Assembly: GCA_036310185.1 (NCBI GenBank)
Contig: JAXJSH010000033.1
Coordinates: forward strand, 1 to 64,000
DNA from: JALENY01 sp036310185
GTDB lineage: Bacteria > Bacillota > Clostridia > Lachnospirales > Lachnospiraceae
DNA: 64,000 bases
Direction: 5' to 3'
Part shown: positions 32,964 to 42,063 of the stretch, piece after piece
Position numbering within the stretch: position 1 is the stretch's first letter
Layout: each line of letters starts with the position of its first letter
Translations under genes and position numbers: made by a program
Notes under the pieces: model-generated
Told to the model about the DNA's origin: nothing
The model's input: the letters and a program-made list of their open reading frames with translations, nothing else
Database searches by the model: none

Positions 32964-35054
32964 ATGGACGTTTTTAGAACTGACCGAATTCGTAACGTGG
33001 TATTGTTGGGCCATGGAGGTGCTGGAAAGACTACCGTGGCAGAGGCTATGGCATATTTATCCGGTATTACAAGCCGTCTCGGAAATGTAACCGATGGCAA
33101 TACCGTCAGTGATTATGATAAAGAAGAGCAGAAACGTAAATTTTCAATTTCAACTTCTGTAATTCCGATCGTATGGGATAAAGTGAAAGTGAACATCCTG
33201 GATACCCCCGGTTACTTCGATTTCGTGGGTGAGGCGCAGGAAGCTGCCGGTGCGGCAGATGCAGCCATCATCGTAGTATCCGGTAAAGACGGTGTACAGG
33301 TTGGCACACAGAAAGCATGGGATCTCTGCGAACAGTATAATCTGCCGAGAATGATCTTCGTAACCGGTATGGATAATGATGAGGTCAGCTATCGTGAAGT
33401 CGTGGAAAAACTGACAGAACTTTATGGAAAGAGAATTGCTCCGATTCATCTTCCGATTCGTGAAAACGGAAAATTTGTGGGATATGTCAACGTAGTAAAA
33501 AAAGCAGGCCGTAAGTTCGTTGACAAGGGCGGAAAAGTGGAATGCCCGATTCCGGATTATTCCATGGAATATCTGGAGCAGTACAGAGAGACTCTGCTTG
33601 AGGCAGTAGCTGAAACAAGTGAAGAATTTATGGATCGTTATTTTGCAGGAGAGGAGTTCTCCGTGGCAGAGATTTCAGCAGCTTTGGCAACGAACGTATA
33701 TGATGGCAGCATCGTTCCGGTATGTATGGGTGCTCCGACAAAATTATACGGTGTTTCCAACCTGCTTGATGATATTTGCGGATATTTCCCGAATCCGGGT
33801 ATGAGAGCATGCAACGGTATTGTTCAGAGAACAAACGAACTGTTTGAGGCAAATTATGATTTCGCCAGGGCAAAATCAGCTTATGTATTTAAGACGATCG
33901 TGGATCCGTTTATCGGAAAATATTCACTGATCAAAGTGTGCTCCGGTACGATCAAAGCAAGTGATACCCTTTACAATGTGGAGCGTGATCAGGAAGAAAG
34001 ACTTGGCAAATTATATGTTCTGGAAGGAAATAAACCGATCGAAGTTCCGGAACTGATGGCCGGTGATATCGGTGCGATCGCGAAACTGAATACAGTTCGT
34101 ACCGGTGATACGCTGGCAACCAAAAATCTTCCGGTGATTTATCCGAAGACAATCCTTTCCACACCGTACACATACAAACGCTATAAAGCAGTAAACAAAG
34201 GCGATGAAGATAAGATTTCACAGGCACTGACCAAAATGATGGCAGAGGACCTGACCCTTCGCATTGAAAATGATACAGCAAACCGTCAGACCCTGATCTA
34301 TGGTATGGGCGAACAACATCTGGAAGTCGTTTTGAGCAAACTGAAAGACCGTTATAAAATTGATGTGGAACTTTCCAAACCGAAGGTTGCTTTCCGTGAG
34401 ACCATCCGTAAGAAATCAGATGTGGAAGGAAAATATAAAAAACAGTCCGGCGGACATGGTCAGTATGGTCATGTTAAGATGCGGTTCGAGCCGTCCGGAA
34501 ATCAGGAAGAAGCATACGAATTTGAGCAGGTGGTAGTAGGCGGAGCAGTTCCGAAGAACTTCTTCCCGGCAGTTGAAAAGGGACTTGCAGATTCAGTTCT
34601 GTCAGGACCGCTGGCTGCTTATCCGGTCGTAGGGGTAAAAGCAACTCTGTACGATGGTTCTTACCACAGTGTTGACTCCTCCGAACTTGCATTTAAACAG
34701 GCCACGAAGATGGCATTCAAGAAAGGCTTTATGGATGCATCACCGGTTCTTTTGGAGCCGATTGTGACTGTAAAAGTTACGGTAGCAGACAAATACACCG
34801 GTGACGTTATGGGCGATCTGAATAAACGCCGCGGCCGTGTACTTGGCATGAATCCGGATCATAAGGGGAACACCATTATTGAAGCAGAAGTTCCGCAGCT
34901 TGAGCTGTACGGATATTCAACCGTGCTTCGCTCCATGACCGGAGGAAGCGGAGACTTCGAATTCCATTTTGCTCGTTACGAGCAGGCACCGTCTGATATT
35001 CAGGCAAAACAGATTCAGGAGAGAGCAAGTCAGCTGACATCTGATGAAGAATAA
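32964..35054 (+). CDS. Elongation factor G-like translational GTPase (EF-G paralog, 696 aa)
   Basis: Ribosome-associated GTPase with the full EF-G domain order: G domain (about residues 1-270), domain II, and domains III-V to the end. The P-loop is GHGGAGKTT (about 17-25), where canonical EF-G has AHxDAGKTT, and switch II is DTPGYFDF rather than DTPGHVDF. That marks a separate paralog family rather than the translocase encoded in the str operon, and no ribosomal protein genes are nearby. Its exact role in translation is unknown. It has its own promoter and a very strong terminator. Confidence 0.88.
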   Translation: MDVFRTDRIRNVVLLGHGGAGKTTVAEAMAYLSGITSRLGNVTDGNTVSDYDKEEQKRKFSISTSVIPIVWDKVKVNILDTPGYFDFVGEAQEAAGAADAAIIVVSGKDGVQVGTQKAWDLCEQYNLPRMIFVTGMDNDEVSYREVVEKLTELYGKRIAPIHLPIRENGKFVGYVNVVKKAGRKFVDKGGKVECPIPDYSMEYLEQYRETLLEAVAETSEEFMDRYFAGEEFSVAEISAALATNVYDGSIVPVCMGAPTKLYGVSNLLDDICGYFPNPGMRACNGIVQRTNELFEANYDFARAKSAYVFKTIVDPFIGKYSLIKVCSGTIKASDTLYNVERDQEERLGKLYVLEGNKPIEVPELMAGDIGAIAKLNTVRTGDTLATKNLPVIYPKTILSTPYTYKRYKAVNKGDEDKISQALTKMMAEDLTLRIENDTANRQTLIYGMGEQHLEVVLSKLKDRYKIDVELSKPKVAFRETIRKKSDVEGKYKKQSGGHGQYGHVKMRFEPSGNQEEAYEFEQVVVGGAVPKNFFPAVEKGLADSVLSGPLAAYPVVGVKATLYDGSYHSVDSSELAFKQATKMAFKKGFMDASPVLLEPIVTVKVTVADKYTGDVMGDLNKRRGRVLGMNPDHKGNTIIEAEVPQLELYGYSTVLRSMTGGSGDFEFHFARYEQAPSDIQAKQIQERASQLTSDEE

Positions 35055-35072
35055 AAGATTGTAAAAGGAAGA

Positions 35073-35112
35073 AGCCTGACCGGGGTGAAAACCCCGGTCA
35101 GGCTGTCTTTTT
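35073..35112 (+). terminator. Strong terminator after the EF-G paralog
   Basis: A 14-bp perfect GC-rich stem (35073-35086 with 35091-35104) closed by a GAAA tetraloop and followed by a T-run. It is convergent with the PRPP synthetase gene. Confidence 0.93.
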
Positions 35113-35134
35113 GCCTTAAAGAAGAAATATGAAA

Positions 35135-36307
35135 TTATCTTTTTAAGCTTTTTTCCAGAAGCTTATTGATTTTTGTTGTGGTGTCACGTACTTTTTCAAC
35201 GGAAACGTCATGATTCAGTGTATCCATGATGCTGGCAAGATATTTTGTCATATCTGCAGTTTCATAATACGGTTTTTCCAGAAGTTCCGGTTTGCGGTAG
35301 GTGAGGTTGGTGGTGATGACCTTTGTGATGTATCCTTTTTCATAGAACTCATCAAATTTTTCAAAACCATCCGTGAAAAGACCGAAAGTACAGCATACGT
35401 AAACACGTTTTGCGCCTTTTGCCTTGATCTGTTTTGCCACATCCAGCATACTTTCGCCGGAAGAGATCATATCGTCGATGATGATAACGTCTTTTCCTTC
35501 TACGGAATCGCCCAGGAATTCATGAGCCACGATCGGGTTCTTGCCGTTTACAACGGTAGAGTAGTCACGGCGTTTGTAGAACATACCTACATCTACACCC
35601 AGAATATTTGCGAAATATACAGCTCTTGCCATAGCGCCTTCATCCGGGCTGATGATCATCAGGTGGTCATTGTCCAGTTTCAGATCATCGATGGATGTCA
35701 TCAGTGCTTTTAAGAACTGATAAGTGGGCATGAAATTGTCCAGACCGCGAAGCGGAATTGCGTTCTGTACACGCGGGTCGTGTGCGTCAAAGGTGATGAT
35801 GTTTGAAACACCCATGGATGCCAGCTCTTTCAGCGCCAGTGCACAGTCCAGTGATTCACGGCCGCTGCGTTTATGCTGTCTGCTTTCGTATAAGAAAGGC
35901 ATGATAACGTTGATACGATGTGCTTTTCCGGTTGCTGCGGAAATGATGCGCTTCAGATCCTGATAGTGGTTGTCCGGTGACATGTGATTGATTTTACCGC
36001 ATACTTTGTATGTAATGCTGTAATTCATCACGTCAGCCATGATAAAAAGGTCAGTACCGCGAACGGATTCATGGATCATACCTTTTCCTTCACCGGTTCC
36101 AAAACGCGGGCAGGAACAATCCAGAAGATAAGTCGGTTCGTAGTAACCGGAAAGAGAAGTGCCGGCACTGCGGTGTTTGCTCAGTTCTTCGCGGAACTGT
36201 ACCAGGTGTGCATCAACCTCTTTTGCAAGGTCAATACAGCCTTCCAATGCTGCAATTTTCAGTGGTGCAACAGGAATACTTTTTTCTAATACGTCTAAAT
36301 TAGCCAT
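35135..36307 (-). CDS. prs: Ribose-phosphate diphosphokinase (PRPP synthetase), 390 aa
   Basis: Makes phosphoribosyl pyrophosphate from ribose-5-phosphate and ATP for nucleotide, His and Trp synthesis. The PRPP-binding loop VIIIDDMISSGESMLD and the conserved ITFDAHDP and ISPDEGAMARA segments are present, as is the RQHKRSGRESL active-site loop. At 390 aa it is longer than the usual 310-320, with an N-terminal extension of about 60 residues. The ATG at 36307 follows GGAGG directly; an in-frame TTG four codons earlier would sit on that site. It is convergent with the EF-G paralog. Confidence 0.9.
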   Translation of the reverse strand: MANLDVLEKSIPVAPLKIAALEGCIDLAKEVDAHLVQFREELSKHRSAGTSLSGYYEPTYLLDCSCPRFGTGEGKGMIHESVRGTDLFIMADVMNYSITYKVCGKINHMSPDNHYQDLKRIISAATGKAHRINVIMPFLYESRQHKRSGRESLDCALALKELASMGVSNIITFDAHDPRVQNAIPLRGLDNFMPTYQFLKALMTSIDDLKLDNDHLMIISPDEGAMARAVYFANILGVDVGMFYKRRDYSTVVNGKNPIVAHEFLGDSVEGKDVIIIDDMISSGESMLDVAKQIKAKGAKRVYVCCTFGLFTDGFEKFDEFYEKGYITKVITTNLTYRKPELLEKPYYETADMTKYLASIMDTLNHDVSVEKVRDTTTKINKLLEKSLKR

Positions 36308-36425
36308 AGAAGCCTCCAATATTCTACAAAGTTCTACTTATTTATATCATCTGTAATTTTCCCAGTCAAGGAGTTTACAAAAGAAAATAAAATTGTTATA
36401 TTATAAAGATGAAAGGATGGATGAT

Positions 36426-37817
36426 ATGAAAAAGAGCAGACATCTGGTAGGAAAAGTGCTTCCCGGAAGTATTGCAGAGGAACTGGGAATCGAGCCTGGA
36501 GACGAAGTATTGTCAATCAATGACCAGCCGATCGAGGATGTTTTCGATTACCATTATCTGATGAACGATGCGTATGTGGAGATGCTGATCCGGAAATCGG
36601 ATGGTGAAGAATGGCTGTTGGAGATAGAAAAAGATTATGAAGAAGATGCGGGAATTGAGTTTGTGAATCCCTTAATGGATGAATACCGGTCCTGCAGCAA
36701 CAAATGTGTATTCTGTTTTATCGATCAGATGCCAAAGGGAATGCGCGATACCCTGTATTTTAAAGACGATGATTCGAGACTTTCCTTTTTGCAGGGGAAT
36801 TATGTGACGCTGACGAACATGAGTGATCATGATATAGATCGTATTATCCGGTATCATTTATCGCCGATCAATATTTCTTTTCAGACGACGAACCCGGAAC
36901 TTCGATGCAAAATGCTGCATAACCGGTTTGCCGGAAATATTTTTGATAAAGTGCAGCGGCTCTATGATGCCGGAATCGAGATGAACGGACAGATCGTGCT
37001 TTGCAAAGGATTGAACGACGGTGAGGAGCTGGAGCGCAGCATCCGTGACCTTGGCAGATACATTCCTTATCTGGAAAGTGTGTCGGTGGTGCCGGTAGGC
37101 TTGACAAAGTACCGGGAAGGGTTGTATCCTCTGGAGGCTTTTGAAAAAGAAGACGCGGAAAAGACCCTTGATATAATCGAAAAGTGGCAGAAGATCTTTT
37201 TTAAAGAACATGGGACACATTTTATTCATGCAGGAGATGAGTGGTATATACTTGCAAAGCGCCCCATTCCGGAAGAAAGTAATTATGACGGCTATTTGCA
37301 GCTGGAAAATGGTGTTGGAATGCTGCGGCTTCTGGAGGAAGAGATAAAAGCCGGTCTTGCAGCCAGAAATGGTGATAGGAGGGTACGTGAGATTTCCATC
37401 GCCACAGGCTTGCTGGCGGCGCCTTTTCTTGAATCATATGTGCAAAGACTGAATGAAAAATATCCGAACGTGCAGGTTCATGTTTACGGAATACGAAATG
37501 ATTTTTTTGGCCCGAATATAACCGTTTCCGGGCTGGTAACAGGTACGGATCTGAAAAAACAGCTGAAGGACCGTGTGTTGGGAGAAGAACTTCTGCTTCC
37601 ATGTAATATGTTGAGAAGCGGAGAGTCTGTATTGTTAGACGATGTGACCGTAAAAGAACTGGAAGAAGAACTGAATATTTCCATCCGTGTTGTAGATCAG
37701 CCGGGTGAAGCGTGGATAGAAGCCGTGCTTGGAGAAAATAACAGGCACGAGCAGAAGAGGAGACAGATTTATGAGCAAACCGATTGTAGCTATTGTGGGC
37801 AGACCGAATGTAGGTAA
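36426..37817 (+). CDS. DUF512 radical SAM-like protein with N-terminal PDZ domain (463 aa)
   Basis: Protein with three parts: an N-terminal PDZ-like domain (about residues 5-60, GKVLPGSIAEELGIEPGDEVLSIND), a radical SAM-like core with CSNKCVFC (about 90-97), and the DUF512 domain at the C-terminus. Near its end is a further CSYCGQTEC motif that may bind another cluster. The activity is unknown. It lies upstream of der, and the two genes overlap by 47 bases, an arrangement I know from other Clostridia. The start at 36426 has AAAGG 9 bases upstream; an earlier ATG at 36417 sits on that site. Confidence 0.88.
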   Translation: MKKSRHLVGKVLPGSIAEELGIEPGDEVLSINDQPIEDVFDYHYLMNDAYVEMLIRKSDGEEWLLEIEKDYEEDAGIEFVNPLMDEYRSCSNKCVFCFIDQMPKGMRDTLYFKDDDSRLSFLQGNYVTLTNMSDHDIDRIIRYHLSPINISFQTTNPELRCKMLHNRFAGNIFDKVQRLYDAGIEMNGQIVLCKGLNDGEELERSIRDLGRYIPYLESVSVVPVGLTKYREGLYPLEAFEKEDAEKTLDIIEKWQKIFFKEHGTHFIHAGDEWYILAKRPIPEESNYDGYLQLENGVGMLRLLEEEIKAGLAARNGDRRVREISIATGLLAAPFLESYVQRLNEKYPNVQVHVYGIRNDFFGPNITVSGLVTGTDLKKQLKDRVLGEELLLPCNMLRSGESVLLDDVTVKELEEELNISIRVVDQPGEAWIEAVLGENNRHEQKRRQIYEQTDCSYCGQTECR

Positions 37818-39093
37818 ATCCACACTTTTTAATGTTCTGGCGGGGGAGAACATTTCCATTGTAAAAGATACCCCGGGTGTGACAAGAGACCGTATTTATG
37901 CAGATGTAAGCTGGCTGAATCAGGAGTTTACCCTGATCGATACCGGCGGTATTGAACCGGAGAGCAATGATATTATTCTTTCTCAGATGAGAGAACAGGC
38001 ACAGATTGCCATTGACACAGCAGATGTTATCATTTTCCTGGTGGATGTCCGCCAGGGGCTTGTGGATTCGGATGCAAAAGTGGCTGACATGCTCAGACGA
38101 AGCGGAAAGCCGGTGGTACTTGTAGTAAACAAAGTAGATAATTTTGACAAATTCATGATGGATACCTACGAATTTTACAACCTGGGTATCGGAGAGCCGC
38201 ATCCAATTTCTGCTTCCGGAAAACTGGGACTTGGCGATATGCTGGAGGATGTTACCAAGTATTTTGAAATTTCCGACGAAGAGGAAGAAGAAAATGATGT
38301 TCCGCAGATTGCCATTGTCGGAAAACCGAATGTGGGAAAATCCTCAATTATCAACCGCCTGCTTGGAGAAAACCGGGTTATTGTATCAAATATAGCAGGT
38401 ACCACACGTGACGCCATTGATACCACTGTATTTTGGAATGACAGAGAATACAATTTTATCGATACAGCAGGACTTCGTAAGAAAAACAAGATAAAAGAGG
38501 AACTGGAACGATACAGTATTATCCGTACCGTTACTGCAGTGGAACGCGCCGATGTGGTGGTTGTTGTAATTGATGCAGTTGAGGGGATTACGGAGCAGGA
38601 TGCAAAAATTGCCGGTATCGCCCACGAAAGAGGAAAAGGTGTTATCATTGCCGTAAATAAGTGGGATGCCATTGAAAAAAATGATAAAACAATGAATAAA
38701 TATTCTGCTCGTGTGCGGGAGATTCTTGCGTATATGCCCTATGCGGAGCTGCTGTTTATTTCAGCTGAGACCGGTCAGAGAATCAATAAACTGTTTGAAA
38801 CCATTGATATGGTTCTGGAAAATCAGACGCTCCGTATTCAGACTGGTGTACTGAACGAGATTATGGCAGAAGCAGTTGCGCTTCAGCAGCCGCCATCTGA
38901 CAAGGGCCGTCGTCTGAAACTGTTTTACATTACACAGGTAGCAGTAAAACCGCCTACATTTGTTATTTTTGTAAATGATAAGCAATTAATGCACTTTTCT
39001 TATACCAGATATCTGGAAAATAAGATCCGTGATGCATTTGGATTCAGAGGAACTCCTTTGAAGTTCCTGATCCGTGAACGAAAGGAAAAATAA
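37771..39093 (+). CDS. der: Ribosome biogenesis GTPase Der (EngA), 440 aa
   Basis: Essential GTPase for 50S subunit assembly, with two tandem G domains. Domain 1 has GRPNVGKST (about residues 10-18) and DTPGVTRDR; domain 2 has GKPNVGKSS (about 184-192) and a matching TTRD switch. A C-terminal KH-like domain follows (about 350-440). AGAGGAGA precedes the ATG at 37771, which lies inside the 3' end of the DUF512 gene; the frame further upstream is only overlap. plsY starts 1 base after its stop. Confidence 0.96.
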   Translation: MSKPIVAIVGRPNVGKSTLFNVLAGENISIVKDTPGVTRDRIYADVSWLNQEFTLIDTGGIEPESNDIILSQMREQAQIAIDTADVIIFLVDVRQGLVDSDAKVADMLRRSGKPVVLVVNKVDNFDKFMMDTYEFYNLGIGEPHPISASGKLGLGDMLEDVTKYFEISDEEEEENDVPQIAIVGKPNVGKSSIINRLLGENRVIVSNIAGTTRDAIDTTVFWNDREYNFIDTAGLRKKNKIKEELERYSIIRTVTAVERADVVVVVIDAVEGITEQDAKIAGIAHERGKGVIIAVNKWDAIEKNDKTMNKYSARVREILAYMPYAELLFISAETGQRINKLFETIDMVLENQTLRIQTGVLNEIMAEAVALQQPPSDKGRRLKLFYITQVAVKPPTFVIFVNDKQLMHFSYTRYLENKIRDAFGFRGTPLKFLIRERKEK

Positions 39094-39094
39094 T

Positions 39095-39766
39095 ATGACA
39101 GAGAGAATCATCAGCCTTGTGATCGGCTATATCTGCGGTTTGTTTCAGACTGGCTACATTTACGGCAGAATGAATGGAATTGATATAAGAAATTATGGAA
39201 GCGGAAATGCCGGAACGACCAATACGCTTCGAACGCTCGGCGCAAAAGCCGGTGCAATTACCTTCCTTGGTGATTGCTTTAAGTGTCTGATCGCTGTTCT
39301 GATTGCAAAAGCGATCTTTGGAAAAATGCATCCGGAACTTACCATGGTTTATGGTATGTATGCGGCAGCCGGTGCCATATTGGGACATAATTTCCCTTTT
39401 TATCTGAAATTTAAAGGCGGAAAAGGTATTGCATGTACGGCCGGCCTGATTGCTTCCGTGAACTGGGTCATGATTATTATTGGTCTGGTCTGCTTTCTGG
39501 TTCCGTTTTTGACAACACATTTTGTGTCACTTGGTTCTCTGTTGGTTTATGTGGGATTTGTTGCCGGAATGATCGTGATGGGACAGACGGGATATCTTGG
39601 TGTGGAGCCCCAGTATCTTCCGGAAATCTATGTGATCGCAGTGCTTCTGGCGATCATGGCATTCTGGAAGCACAAACAGAATATTGTCCGTCTGATTCAC
39701 GGAGAAGAACGGAAAACATATCTGACTAAAAAGAATAAAGATGGAAATGATAGTGCTGCAAAGTAA
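39095..39766 (+). CDS. plsY: Glycerol-3-phosphate acyltransferase PlsY (223 aa)
   Basis: Membrane acyltransferase that uses acyl-phosphate to acylate glycerol-3-phosphate, the first step of phospholipid synthesis. The three conserved loops are visible: SGNAGTTNTLRTLG (about residues 34-47), GHNFPFYLKFKGGKGIA (about 96-112) and the later GYLGVEPQY region. Five or more membrane segments are predicted. The start at 39095 follows AAAGGA; the frame from 39074 overlaps der. gpsA follows, so substrate supply and acylation genes are together. Confidence 0.94.
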   Translation: MTERIISLVIGYICGLFQTGYIYGRMNGIDIRNYGSGNAGTTNTLRTLGAKAGAITFLGDCFKCLIAVLIAKAIFGKMHPELTMVYGMYAAAGAILGHNFPFYLKFKGGKGIACTAGLIASVNWVMIIIGLVCFLVPFLTTHFVSLGSLLVYVGFVAGMIVMGQTGYLGVEPQYLPEIYVIAVLLAIMAFWKHKQNIVRLIHGEERKTYLTKKNKDGNDSAAK

Positions 39767-39798
39767 ATGACAGCATTGGCGTTAAAGGAGAAAATGGG

Positions 39799-40806
39799 AT
39801 GGCAAAAATAGGTATTATCGGAGCGGGCAGCTGGGGCACCGCTTTATCACTTGTGATGCACAAAAATGGTCATGATGTGACAGTCTGGTCTGTCATTGAA
39901 GATGAAATAAAGATGCTGAACGAGAAAAGAGAGCATGAGTCAAAGCTTCCTGGTGTGAAAATCCCTCAGGAAATTGAATTTACCACAGATCTGGAATACA
40001 GTTTAAAAGAAAAAGACATGGTGATCCTGGCTGTACCGTCACCGTTTACAAGAAGTACGGCCCGCAGCATGGCCCGGTATATAAAAGATGGCCAGCTGAT
40101 CGTGAATGTAGCAAAAGGTGTGGAAGAAAAGACGCTGATGACACTGACTGAGATCATTGAGCAGGAGATTCCGCAGGCAAATGTGGCTGTGCTGTCAGGA
40201 CCAAGCCATGCGGAAGAAGTTGGGTGCGGACTGCCGACCACACTGGTTGCCGGTGCAAAGGATGAAAAAACGGCAGAATACATTCAGAATGTGGTTATGA
40301 ACGAGGTCCTTCGTGTTTATACCAGCCCGGATGTGCTGGGTATTGAACTCGGCGGTGCGCTGAAAAACGTAATTGCTCTTGCGGCTGGTACTGCCGATGG
40401 ACTTGGCTATGGAGATAATTTGAAAGCAGCGCTTATTACCAGAGGAATTGCGGAAATATCCCGTCTGGGTATTGCCATGGGTGCGCATCCGGAGACTTTT
40501 TACGGCCTTACCGGAATCGGTGATCTGATCGTGACCTGCGCCAGCGTGCACAGCAGAAACAGAAAAGCCGGTTATCTGATCGGAAAAGGTTACACCATGC
40601 AGGAAGCCATGGATGAAGTGAAAATGGTTGTTGAGGGTGTGTATTCTGCGAAAGCTGCCATGGGACTGGCTGAAAAATACGCAGTGGAACTTCCGATTAT
40701 CGAACAGGTGAATAAAGTGCTGTTTGAAAATAAAAATGCCCGCGAAGCGGTAGAAGATCTGATGCTTCGCCACAAGAAAATAGAACATTCGAACCTTCCG
40801 TGGTAA
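39799..40806 (+). CDS. gpsA: Glycerol-3-phosphate dehydrogenase [NAD(P)+]
   Basis: Reduces dihydroxyacetone phosphate to glycerol-3-phosphate for lipid synthesis. The N-terminal GAGSWGTALS (about residues 7-16) binds NAD(P)H; ELGGALKNVIALAAG (about 184-198) carries the catalytic Lys, and GLTGIGDLIVTC (about 236-247) follows. The length of 335 aa is typical. It is the last gene of a probable DUF512-der-plsY-gpsA operon ended by a strong terminator. Confidence 0.96.
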   Translation: MAKIGIIGAGSWGTALSLVMHKNGHDVTVWSVIEDEIKMLNEKREHESKLPGVKIPQEIEFTTDLEYSLKEKDMVILAVPSPFTRSTARSMARYIKDGQLIVNVAKGVEEKTLMTLTEIIEQEIPQANVAVLSGPSHAEEVGCGLPTTLVAGAKDEKTAEYIQNVVMNEVLRVYTSPDVLGIELGGALKNVIALAAGTADGLGYGDNLKAALITRGIAEISRLGIAMGAHPETFYGLTGIGDLIVTCASVHSRNRKAGYLIGKGYTMQEAMDEVKMVVEGVYSAKAAMGLAEKYAVELPIIEQVNKVLFENKNAREAVEDLMLRHKKIEHSNLPW

Positions 40807-40812
40807 AATAAA

Positions 40813-40846
40813 AACGGGTTTTGCATATTGCAAAGCCCGTTTTTTG
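40813..40846 (+). terminator. Terminator after gpsA
   Basis: A 13-bp stem (with one G-T pair) and a 3-base loop, followed by a T-run. It also faces the convergent reductase gene. Confidence 0.9.
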
Positions 40847-40902
40847 TTATAGTTTGATGACTTAAAATTAAAAGTGTTTGCTGATCCGGATTCGGTGCCC
40901 GC

Positions 40903-41727
40903 TTACCTGAGATCTTCCGGAATGCTTGCGCTTCGGTAATCTTCATTCAGTTCGTCAATCAGCTGCATGTCGATATCGGTCAGTTCGAAATCAAAGATCT
41001 GGCCGTTGCTGATGATGCGCTCTTCGTTGGAGGATTTTGGAATTACAGCAACCCCTTTTTGAATACACCAGCGAAGACCGATCTGAGCGGTTGTTTTTCC
41101 GTATTTTTCAGCAATTCTGGTCAAAATGGAATTGTTCAGGTAGGCGCCTCTTGCAAGGGGGGCATAAGCCTGAACTGCGATTCCCTTTTCCTGACAGTAA
41201 GCAAGAATGTCAGAACGGTTCCAGAGTGGGTGGAATTCCACCTGATTGACAGCCGGTACAAGATCGGAAACGGCGGCCAGTTCTTCCAGCTGCTGCGGGC
41301 TGAAATTACTCACGCCGATGGATTTTGCTCTTCCGGAACGGTAAATTTTTTCCATTTCATGCCAGGTATCTTTGAAACAGCCTGGAACGGGCCAGTGGAT
41401 CAGGTAGAGATCGATATAGTCCAGTTTCAGACGATCCAGACTCCGGTTGAAGGCGCCTTCGATATCGCCTACGCGCTGAGCGTTGTTCCAGACTTTTGTT
41501 GTGATGAACATTTCCTCTCTTGGTATGGGGATTGCTTTTAATCCACGTCCCACGCCGTCTTCATTTTTATAAACGGAAGCGGTATCAATAAGCCGGTAAC
41601 CGGCTCTGGCTGCATGAAAAATAGCATTTTCCACTTCATTTTCCCCGACGGCCTTGTAGACGCCGAGACCGAGCATGGGCATTTTCCGGCCGTTGTTTAA
41701 TTCGATTGTTGTTGTGTTAAATGACAT
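40903..41727 (-). CDS. Aldo/keto reductase (274 aa)
   Basis: NAD(P)H-dependent reductase of the AKR superfamily, close to AKR5-type 2,5-diketo-gluconate/glyoxal reductases. The catalytic tetrad is visible: Asp in LIDTASVYKNE (about residues 46-56), Tyr in the same block, Lys in FITTKVW (about 74-80) and His in LIHWPVP (about 108-114). The phosphate-binding IPKSSNEERI motif near 229-238 suggests NADPH. The substrate is unknown. GAGGGA precedes the start. It is transcribed toward gpsA from a region that also holds repeat copy C. Confidence 0.9.
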   Translation of the reverse strand: MSFNTTTIELNNGRKMPMLGLGVYKAVGENEVENAIFHAARAGYRLIDTASVYKNEDGVGRGLKAIPIPREEMFITTKVWNNAQRVGDIEGAFNRSLDRLKLDYIDLYLIHWPVPGCFKDTWHEMEKIYRSGRAKSIGVSNFSPQQLEELAAVSDLVPAVNQVEFHPLWNRSDILAYCQEKGIAVQAYAPLARGAYLNNSILTRIAEKYGKTTAQIGLRWCIQKGVAVIPKSSNEERIISNGQIFDFELTDIDMQLIDELNEDYRSASIPEDLR

Positions 41728-41751
41728 AATAATCCCTCATATTATATTGAA

Positions 41752-41797
41752 ATGATGTTGGGGTCAAAAGGTATTTTGACCTTTTGATCCTGGTATC
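41752..41797 (-). repeat. Copy C of the dispersed repeat, short form
   Basis: Read on the minus strand it runs GATACCAGGATCAAAAGG, then TCAAAATACCTTTTGACC and CCAACATCAT. It keeps both ends and hairpin 2 of copies A and B but lacks most of hairpin 1, as if deleted from within. Confidence 0.85.
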
Positions 41798-41951
41798 TTG
41801 AAATATAAAGCAATATTTTGAAATACTATAACACATAAATGTGAAATAACGAAGAAAGTTTTGTTACGAAAGTAATAAATTACTATTGTAAAAAAGCTGT
41901 GAAGTATCGAAAAAAATACAATCGTTTCTGTGCATTTTGCCAGAAGAAGTA

Positions 41952-41980
41952 TTGATAATTTGGAATCTTTGGGTTATAAT
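41952..41980 (+). promoter_or_regulatory. Promoter of the nickel-handling/Wood-Ljungdahl gene run
   Basis: TTGATA (41952-41957), a 17-base spacer and a perfect TATAAT (41975-41980). Predicted start is near 41987, just before a dyad at 41991-42006. Confidence 0.75.
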
Positions 41981-41990
41981 ACTGATATAT

Positions 41991-42006
41991 TGACAAAATA
42001 TTGTCA
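41991..42006. promoter_or_regulatory. Operator-like dyad at the transcription start
   Basis: TGACAA-AATA-TTGTCA, a perfect 6-bp inverted repeat with a 4-base centre, placed just after the predicted start of transcription. The regulator is unknown. Confidence 0.5.
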
Positions 42007-42063
42007 TTCCTTGCACTATTTCAGCTAACAGAGCAGGCTTGACAGGCAGAAGGAGGTGTAATG

